Shown: positions 58,718 to 64,000 of the stretch, piece by piece
Layout of the letters: each line of letters begins with the position of its first letter
Position numbering within the stretch: the first letter of the stretch is position 1
NCBI GenBank assembly: GCA_964498785.1
Contig: CAZCJL010000010.1
Span: 35,254 to 99,253, forward strand
Reading direction: 5' to 3'
Length of the DNA stretch: 64,000 nt
Origin: Mariaggregatimicrobium sp964498785
Lineage (GTDB): Bacteria; Zhuqueibacterota; Zhuqueibacteria; Thermofontimicrobiales; Thiofontviventaceae
Translations under genes and position numbers: made by a program
Notes under the pieces: generated by a model
What the model saw: only the letters and a program-made list of their open reading frames with translations
The model's database searches: none
What the model was told of the DNA's origin: nothing

Positions 58718-59409
58718 CACTGCGCGATGCCGCGGATTGGTCCCAGGCCCAGGAGGGACGTGATCGGATCATGAACGATCCGAACACCGGCCTCCTGGAG
58801 AAGTCGCGGCTGCTCGCCCAGTGGTCGCTGCACGCCGATCGTCCTGCACCCCAGCCTCGCCGATGGACGCTGGGCGACGTCCTGCACGGCGCCATGGGCG
58901 CGGCGATGGGCGCGGGCGTCGCCCGCGGCGTCAGTTCCACCCTCGGCCTGAGCCCGCGGCTGGCCGACAAGCTCGAGACCGCGGGAATGGGAGTGGGTGC
59001 AGCCATGAACACCGGAGTCATCAAACGGGCGCAGGTCGGGGCCCGCGTCCGTCAGCTGCGGAAGCACGCCTTCCGCCTGGGCGCGGTGAAGGGCCTGCTG
59101 GCCGCCGGCTACTTCGGCCAGCAGGCGAAGACCGCGGCCATCATCCCCCTTCCCGTGATCAGCCTCGACCCGGCATCCCTCTTTGAGATCCCGAAGGGCC
59201 TGGCCCACGCCGCGACCTCCGCCGGCAGCGTCGGGGGCACGGCCGCCGGCCTGGCCGGATCGGTGGACGAGGACGAGGAGGAGATCGCCCGCCTGCAGGC
59301 TCAGCGGGTTCTTCTCGAGGACCAGATCGAGCGGGTGCGGGCCGAGCGTCGGAACCGGGTGATGCGCCAGCTTTTCGAGATGCGGCGGAGAACCGGGGAC
59401 GGTTCTTGA
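58714..59409 (+). CDS. Hypothetical virion-region protein, 231 aa
   Basis: ATG 58714 overlaps the previous stop. It has a Gly/Ala hydrophobic stretch (LHGAMGAAMGAGVARGVSST), the motif YFGQQAKTAAIIPLPV, a second Gly/Ala stretch and a C-terminal coiled coil (IARLQAQRVLLEDQIERVRA). The design matches its neighbours in the 43-60 kb block. Function unknown. Confidence 0.6.
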   Translation: MTLRDAADWSQAQEGRDRIMNDPNTGLLEKSRLLAQWSLHADRPAPQPRRWTLGDVLHGAMGAAMGAGVARGVSSTLGLSPRLADKLETAGMGVGAAMNTGVIKRAQVGARVRQLRKHAFRLGAVKGLLAAGYFGQQAKTAAIIPLPVISLDPASLFEIPKGLAHAATSAGSVGGTAAGLAGSVDEDEEEIARLQAQRVLLEDQIERVRAERRNRVMRQLFEMRRRTGDGS

Positions 59410-59434
59410 AAATAGACCGTCTGTGATGTAGCTT
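59406..59434 (+). promoter_or_regulatory. Leaderless-type promoter
   Basis: TTGAAA (59406-59411), 17 nt, TAGCTT (59429-59434), then 6 nt to ATG 59441. The -35 overlaps the previous stop codon. Confidence 0.65.
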
Positions 59435-59440
59435 CTTGCC

Positions 59441-59809
59441 ATGGACGAAGCGATGCGGCGGGCGCTGGATCTGCCGAAGGGCATGCCGGTTACCCGGCAC
59501 CAGCCCAAGCCAAGGGTCGAGATTCCGGAGGGCGTGCGTGAGCTCCCGCTCTTCGACAAGGACACGCCCCCCGATCAGCAGATCCAGCAGGTCTGGCATG
59601 CTCGGGTCAAGGTCTTCGACCTGACGGACGACACCCAGCGCGATGAGTACGAGCGGGTCTGGCAGCTGGTGTGCGACGGCCAGGCCCAGGTTTCCGAGAA
59701 CAACACCCAGTTCCACGAGGGCAAGTTTCTGGCCTTCTTGCGCTGGTCCGAGTTCGAGTATAAAGTCCCAGAGAGCTGCAAGCCTCCGAGCTCGACCACC
59801 GGGGACTGA
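59441..59809 (+). CDS. Hypothetical protein, 122 aa
   Basis: A leaderless-type start 6 nt after TAGCTT. The protein is acidic, with a helical middle (TQRDEYERVWQLVCDGQAQV) and FLAFLRWSEFEYK-like aromatic residues near the end. No domain recognised. It heads the short run that leads into the RNA polymerase gene, so it and the polymerase may share this promoter. Confidence 0.6.
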   Translation: MDEAMRRALDLPKGMPVTRHQPKPRVEIPEGVRELPLFDKDTPPDQQIQQVWHARVKVFDLTDDTQRDEYERVWQLVCDGQAQVSENNTQFHEGKFLAFLRWSEFEYKVPESCKPPSSTTGD

Positions 59810-59811
59810 TC

Positions 59812-60642
59812 ATGGGTGATGCCGCACCTCCTCCCGCCGCCAGGCTCCCGAAGCCGGAAGACCCGCACTTCTTCTCGTGGACCGGGGACTGGAGTGCGCT
59901 GCCGGCCGCGACCCTCGGCGCCCTGGCGCTGGGCGGAGGCGGACGCTTTCTTCGTGGCCTGTGGGAGGGTGCGCAGGAGGATCCGGGCGAGGTCAGCGGC
60001 AAGATCCGGCGGCCCGAGGCCCCGGTCGCTGACATTCCGGTCGTCGTGTCGAAGGAGGAGGCCGAGGAGCTCCGGCGGAAGGGCATTCGCGTTCGCCGGG
60101 CGCTGAAGCGCCGGACGAAGACCGCGGGCGACGCCCCGCCCGAGCCCTCCTTCTGGAAGTCGCTGGGCTACGGCGGGGCGGTGGCCGGGGCGGGTCTCGC
60201 AGGCTGGGAGCTGGCCGACTGGCTGATCGACAACCTGCGGAAGTCCCACGCCCAGTCCGATGTCAAGCGCACGCGCCGCCGCCTCACTCGCCTGCTGGAC
60301 GCAGACCCCGAGGACCGGGACATCAAGGTCGCCGCGGCCTTGGCTCTGGCCGAAGAGCAGATCTCGAAGACCGCTCAGACCAAGGGCTGGCTGCGGAGTA
60401 CCGGCGAGAAGGCCTACGACCTGATGCCGGAGACCGACCAGCTGGGGCCGTTCTGGGACGGGCTGAAGGCGACGGGCGGGTTGGCGATCGGCGCCGGTAC
60501 CCTGCTCTCGTTCCTCGCCGGCATGCGCAAGGCCAAGTCCGAGTCCAAGCACAAGAAGCGGGTGTCGGACCTCGGCCGGTTCCTGCGCGGCAAGAAGGTC
60601 GAGGCGCCGGTCGCCGTCATGCAGCCCGTCGTCTACGAGTGA
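59812..60642 (+). CDS. Hypothetical protein with hydrophobic helices and KTA motifs, 276 aa
   Basis: It starts 2 nt after the previous stop. Features include a Gly/Ala hydrophobic stretch (LPAATLGALALGGGGRFL), a basic RVRRALKRRTKTAGD segment followed by another hydrophobic stretch (GYGGAVAGAGLAGWELADWL), the motif EEQISKTAQTKGW, and a C-terminal LAIGAGTLLSFLAGM helix with a basic tail. It resembles the virion-region proteins upstream. Function unknown. Confidence 0.6.
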   Translation: MGDAAPPPAARLPKPEDPHFFSWTGDWSALPAATLGALALGGGGRFLRGLWEGAQEDPGEVSGKIRRPEAPVADIPVVVSKEEAEELRRKGIRVRRALKRRTKTAGDAPPEPSFWKSLGYGGAVAGAGLAGWELADWLIDNLRKSHAQSDVKRTRRRLTRLLDADPEDRDIKVAAALALAEEQISKTAQTKGWLRSTGEKAYDLMPETDQLGPFWDGLKATGGLAIGAGTLLSFLAGMRKAKSESKHKKRVSDLGRFLRGKKVEAPVAVMQPVVYE

Positions 60643-60649
60643 GGCGAGC

Positions 60650-63600
60650 GTGGCCAACATCTTCAGCGACGACGACTTCCGTCCGTTCGACGACATCGAC
60701 GCCCAGCGGCGCCAGGTGTATCGTCGGGCGCGCGAGGGCCTGGGTCAGGTCGGGCCGCTGACCAACGCCACCCACAGCCTGGAGCTGGCGGACGTCGGGT
60801 ACGACGAGGACGACGACGACTGGCGGCCGCCGAAGGCCACCGAGAAGAAGGCCATCCTTCAGGGCGTGAGCCTGCACCGGCCGCTGCACGCGACCCTCCG
60901 CCTGCGGGACAATGCCACGGGCCAGGTGCTGGACGAGCGCCGGGCGCCGATCGCCCGCATTCCGCACCTCAACTCCCGCGGCCTGTTCATCCGCAAGGGG
61001 GTGGTCTGGGCGCTGCGCAACCAGCAGCGGCTGCGGCCGGGCATCTACATGCGGCGGAAGGCGGATGGCGGGTCCGAGGCCCACTTCAACATCAAACCGT
61101 CCACCGGCCGCGGCTTCCGCATCCTGATGGAGCCGGAGTCCGGCCTCTTCAAGCTGCAGGTCGGCCAGTCCACGACCCGGCTCTACCCGCTGCTCCGGTC
61201 GCTGGGCGTGAAGGACGAGCAGATCAAGCAGGCGTGGGGCCCGGAGCTCTTCGAGAAGAACTTTCGCCGGACCTCCGGCCACGACGAGCAGGATCTGCGG
61301 AAGCTGGTCACGAAGCTCGGGCCGAAGACCGGGGGCCCGGTCGACGCCGACCTCCTGCCGAAGGTCATGCACGAGATCCTGGCCCGGGCGGAGGTCGACC
61401 CGGAGACCACCGAGATCACCATGGGCCGGCAGGTGAAGAACCTGTCGCCCGAGGACCTGTTGGACGCCGCGACCCGGGCTCTGGCCGTTCAGCGGGGCGA
61501 GCGCCGGTCCGACAACCGCGACAGCCAGGCCTTCCAGACCGTGCACTCGGCCGAGGACTTCATCGAGGAGCGGCTGAAGCGGGACCAGGCCGGCGGCCTG
61601 CGCCGCCTGCTGTGGAAGGCGTCGAAGGAGGGTAGGCTGCCCGAGATCCAGGCCGGGGTCCTGGACCGGAACCTCGACGGCCTGTTCCAGGGCAGCGGCC
61701 TGGCGATGGCCGTCGAGGACATCAACCCCTTCGAGATCCACGACGCGCGCCAGGCCGTCACCCGGCTGGGCCACGGCGGAATCTCGAGCGAGCGGGCGGT
61801 CTCCCGCGACGCCCGCGGCGTCCAGGCGTCGTACGTCGGTGTGATCGACGCGGGCCGCGGGCCGGAGAGTTCGCGCCTCGGCCTGGACCTGCGGGTGACG
61901 GACAGCGCGCTCAAGGGCCCGGACAACCAGCTCTACACCAAGGTCATCAACGCCCGGACCGGCGAGCCGGAGATTGTGTCTGCGCGGACACTTTCTCAGA
62001 AGGTCGTGACGTTCCCCGGTGAGATGGAGCGCGAGGGTCGGCGGGTGCCGGCCGTCAAGGACGACGGGATGACGCACGTCCTGAAGCGGGACGTCGACTA
62101 CATCATCCCCAACCCCAACGCCCTCATGAGCCGGGCCACGGCCATGATCCCGTTCCCGGAGTCCGTGAAGGGCCAGCGCCTGCTGATGGGCGCCCGCATG
62201 ACCCAGCAGGCCATGCCGCTGAAGGAGGCCGAGGCCCCGCTCGTGCAGACGGCCGGTCCCGACGGCAGCTCCCTGCACCGGGCGATGGGCTCGGCGGTCG
62301 GCGCCCAGTTCTCGGACATCGAGGGGGTCGTGACGAAGGTCACGCCGGACGAGATCCAGGTCACGACGCCCGACGGCCAGCGGAAGGTCATCACCCTCTA
62401 CAACAACTACCCGGCCGCCCGGAAGACCGTGCTCCACAACACGCCGGTCGTCGAGAAGGGCAGCTACGTCAAGCCCGGGCAGCTGGTGGCTCGCTCCAAC
62501 TTCACGGACGGTGAGGGGACCGCGGCCATCGGCCGGAACCTGCGTGTGGCGTTCATGGCGGCGGAGGGCGACACGATCGAGGACGCGTTCGTCATCAGCG
62601 AGAGCGCGGCCAAGAAGCTGACGTCCGAGGCCCTCTACAAGTCGGACCTCGACCTGTCGGACATTCAGACCACCAACAAGCAGGCCTACCGCTCGATCTA
62701 CGCCGACCGCTTCACCCCAGCCCAGTACGACGCGCTGGACGACGACGGCGTCATTCGGGAGGGGGTCGAGGTCAAGTCGGGCGATCCCCTGATCCTGGGC
62801 ATGGCCCGGAAGCCGAAGCGGGGCGTGGGCGCGGTCATGCCCAGCCCCAAGAGCCAGGTGACGGACCGGGCTCAGACCTGGGACCACCATGCCCCGGGCG
62901 TCGTGACGGACGTCGTCCGCACCCGCAAGGGGATCAAGGTCAGCGTGAAGAGCTACGACCTGATGCGGGCGGCCGACAAGCTCTGCTACAGCCCGGACCA
63001 CGATGTGCTGACCGAGCGGGGATGGGTGCCTGTGACCGAGGTCACACGCCACGACAGGGTGGCGTCCCTTAACCCCGAAACCCACCGGGTGGAGTACGTA
63101 TCCCCAGTCAAGATCCACGCGTACCAGCACGATGACCTGATGTACGAGGTGGAGACAACCCAGGTCTCGATGTGCGTCACCCCGGATCACCACCTGTACG
63201 CGTCGCGAAACGTCAAGAAGCTCGACTACGGGCTCCGCCAGGCGAGGGACGTTGCTGGCAAGCCATATCGACTCAAGATGGACGGTGTGTGGGAGGGGGA
63301 GTCGCCAGATGTCGTGACGCTACCGGGTCTTCGGGTGGCCGCTGGGCAAGGTGGTCGAGGCTCGCGCGAGATCCCCTCCTGGGATTTGCCGGTTGATACC
63401 TACATGATGCTGCTCGGTCTCTTCATCTCTGAAGGCAACATCTTCAACCAGCCGTCGAGTGGTTCTTACGGTATTGACATCACTCAAATCAAGCCGCATA
63501 CGAAGGCTCAGATCGTCGAGGGGCTTGAAGCGGCGGGCATCAAGTTCTGTGACAACAACCACGGTAAGCTCCGCATCCATAACAGGCAGCTCATGGAGCA

Positions 63601-63799
63601 CTTCCGTGGTTTTGGTAAGTGTCACGAGAAGCGCATTCCTTCCGAGGTCTTCAGCTACAGCCGAGAGCATCTTCTGCTTCTTTTCAAGTGGGTGATGCTC
63701 GGTGACGGGCATGTGGGGAAGAGCAGCGCGTTGTATACGACGACGTCTGCCGGGCTTGCCGATGACGTGCAGCGGTTGTGTCTTCTCTGCGACGGGTGA
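60650..63799 (+). CDS. RNA polymerase beta subunit (RpoB-like) N-terminal extein plus start of an intein
   Basis: The chosen start is GTG 60650. Residues 1-778 are an RpoB-like chain. A segment near 380 (SSERAVSRDARGVQASYVGV, then GLDLRV) is the counterpart of LTRERAG...HPTHYGRICPIETPEG. Near 490-530, VDYIIPNPNALMSRATAMIP and LMGARMTQQAMPL match the bacterial VDYMDVSP...ALIPF and LMGANMQRQAVPL. Near 615-650, RNLRVAFMAAEGDTIEDAFV matches GKNLLVAFMPWEGYNYEDAI. The chain reaches ADKL, just before the expected GRHGNKG, and an intein starts at Cys779. The N-terminal lobes are shorter than in bacterial RpoB. The frame stops at 63797-63799 because of a one-base shift in the intein. This would be the phage's own multisubunit-type polymerase. 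Confidence 0.85.
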   Translation: MANIFSDDDFRPFDDIDAQRRQVYRRAREGLGQVGPLTNATHSLELADVGYDEDDDDWRPPKATEKKAILQGVSLHRPLHATLRLRDNATGQVLDERRAPIARIPHLNSRGLFIRKGVVWALRNQQRLRPGIYMRRKADGGSEAHFNIKPSTGRGFRILMEPESGLFKLQVGQSTTRLYPLLRSLGVKDEQIKQAWGPELFEKNFRRTSGHDEQDLRKLVTKLGPKTGGPVDADLLPKVMHEILARAEVDPETTEITMGRQVKNLSPEDLLDAATRALAVQRGERRSDNRDSQAFQTVHSAEDFIEERLKRDQAGGLRRLLWKASKEGRLPEIQAGVLDRNLDGLFQGSGLAMAVEDINPFEIHDARQAVTRLGHGGISSERAVSRDARGVQASYVGVIDAGRGPESSRLGLDLRVTDSALKGPDNQLYTKVINARTGEPEIVSARTLSQKVVTFPGEMEREGRRVPAVKDDGMTHVLKRDVDYIIPNPNALMSRATAMIPFPESVKGQRLLMGARMTQQAMPLKEAEAPLVQTAGPDGSSLHRAMGSAVGAQFSDIEGVVTKVTPDEIQVTTPDGQRKVITLYNNYPAARKTVLHNTPVVEKGSYVKPGQLVARSNFTDGEGTAAIGRNLRVAFMAAEGDTIEDAFVISESAAKKLTSEALYKSDLDLSDIQTTNKQAYRSIYADRFTPAQYDALDDDGVIREGVEVKSGDPLILGMARKPKRGVGAVMPSPKSQVTDRAQTWDHHAPGVVTDVVRTRKGIKVSVKSYDLMRAADKLCYSPDHDVLTERGWVPVTEVTRHDRVASLNPETHRVEYVSPVKIHAYQHDDLMYEVETTQVSMCVTPDHHLYASRNVKKLDYGLRQARDVAGKPYRLKMDGVWEGESPDVVTLPGLRVAAGQGGRGSREIPSWDLPVDTYMMLLGLFISEGNIFNQPSSGSYGIDITQIKPHTKAQIVEGLEAAGIKFCDNNHGKLRIHNRQLMEHFRGFGKCHEKRIPSEVFSYSREHLLLLFKWVMLGDGHVGKSSALYTTTSAGLADDVQRLCLLCDG
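61972..61995 (+). promoter_or_regulatory. Recurring palindromic site, copy 6 (inside the RNA polymerase gene)
   Basis: ATTGTGTCTGCGCGGACACTTT, core TGTCTGCGCGGACA at 61977-61990, lies inside the beta-chain gene and is read as I-V-S-A-R-T-L-S. Its flank matches copy 4 closely. Confidence 0.6.
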
Positions 63800-64000
63800 A
63801 CGGCGGTGCGACGGTGTCTCACTTCCGTCGCCGTTATGACGTGCACATTCTTCGCTCGAAGCTCGCCCCGACTATCAATCACGGTCATACTAAGACGCAA
63901 GGCGGTCAGAAAGAGCGCTGGGTAAGTTACAGTGGTACGGTTCACTGCGTGACGCTGGAACGCAATCACGTCTTGTATGTCCGACGGAATGGGAAGCCGC
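62984..64000 (+). other. Intein with LAGLIDADG homing endonuclease, frameshifted and cut by the window end
   Basis: Splicing block A begins at Cys779 (CYSPDHDVLTERGWVPVTEV). Block B is TTQVSMCVTPDHHLYASR. The endonuclease motifs are LLGLFISEGN (block C, about residue 917) and LLFKWVMLGDGH (block E). The frame stops at 63799, but the frame shifted by one base continues NGGATVSHFRRRYDVHILRS... to the C-terminal splicing block WVSYSGTVHCVTLERNHVLY near 63930-63985. The final Asn and the C-extein lie beyond the window. One extra G in the GGG at 63794-63796 would restore the frame. Codon use is less GC-rich than the extein, suggesting recent arrival. Confidence 0.85.

Noticed and set aside
1..64000. 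tRNA or rRNA genes
   Set aside because: I saw no cloverleaf with a T-arm GGTTCGA-type signature or rRNA-like sequence by eye; a tRNAscan search would be decisive.

Overview
The window looks like the genome of a large tailed double-stranded DNA phage. It is strongly GC-rich, every convincing gene lies on the + strand, and genes are packed tightly with many ATGA/GTGA/TGATG stop-start overlaps. Recognisable phage functions include a portal-like protein, several long tail-fibre or adhesin genes and a phage-encoded multisubunit-type RNA polymerase beta chain. The sequence is a draft scaffold with two 100-N gaps, probably a metagenome or short-read assembly. The host is not identifiable. Several start codons sit 6 nt after a TANNNT box, which suggests leaderless mRNAs of the kind common in Actinobacteria and Deinococcota, but this is only a hint.

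Layout. (1) 1-13.0 kb: non-structural genes. They include a Holliday-junction set (RusA-type resolvase, RuvB, RuvA in overlapping order), a DUF932 protein, a von Willebrand A-domain protein, a sigma-region-4-like helix-turn-helix protein and many unknown small genes. A structured non-coding stretch lies at 7.7 kb. (2) 13.1-39.6 kb: tail, fibre and adhesin genes. These include discoidin/LamG-like and spike-like proteins, two very cysteine-rich proteins, YadA-like fibres, a 932-aa fibre with a perfect 171-bp duplication, and a glycine-rich adhesin candidate. A small MmcB-like nuclease gene and a cassette flanked by inverted motifs lie among them. (3) 18.79-20.08 kb and 39.71-41.41 kb: two lower-GC TnpB elements. 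The first has a ribbon-helix-helix gene plus TnpB; the second is IS607-like, with a serine recombinase plus TnpB. Both can be excised on paper to restore an open reading frame containing GGGAACGG. (4) 41.4-60.6 kb: a probable virion/ejection block. It holds an ATP-dependent DNA ligase with an N-terminal phosphoesterase-like domain, Gly/Ala-rich membrane-type proteins, a NUDIX-zinc-ribbon-DUF5661 fusion, a spermidine-synthase-like protein, the portal-like protein, a 1197-aa internal-protein candidate and further unknowns. Short K-T-A motifs recur through this block. (5) 60.65 kb to the end: an RNA polymerase beta chain interrupted by an intein at the catalytic DK(L/M)-GRHGNKG region. A one-base frameshift breaks the intein, which runs off the window.

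Cross-cutting signals. A near-palindromic 19-22 nt site, ATTCTGTCCGCGCGGACAC, occurs six times, often just upstream of a ribosome-binding site. A family of promoters fits TTGNNN-16/17-TANNNT-6/7-ATG. Three hairpins are followed by a conserved TTTCTTTAGCTATGAC-type tail. Together with the phage-encoded polymerase these suggest a private transcription programme, but that link is inferred.
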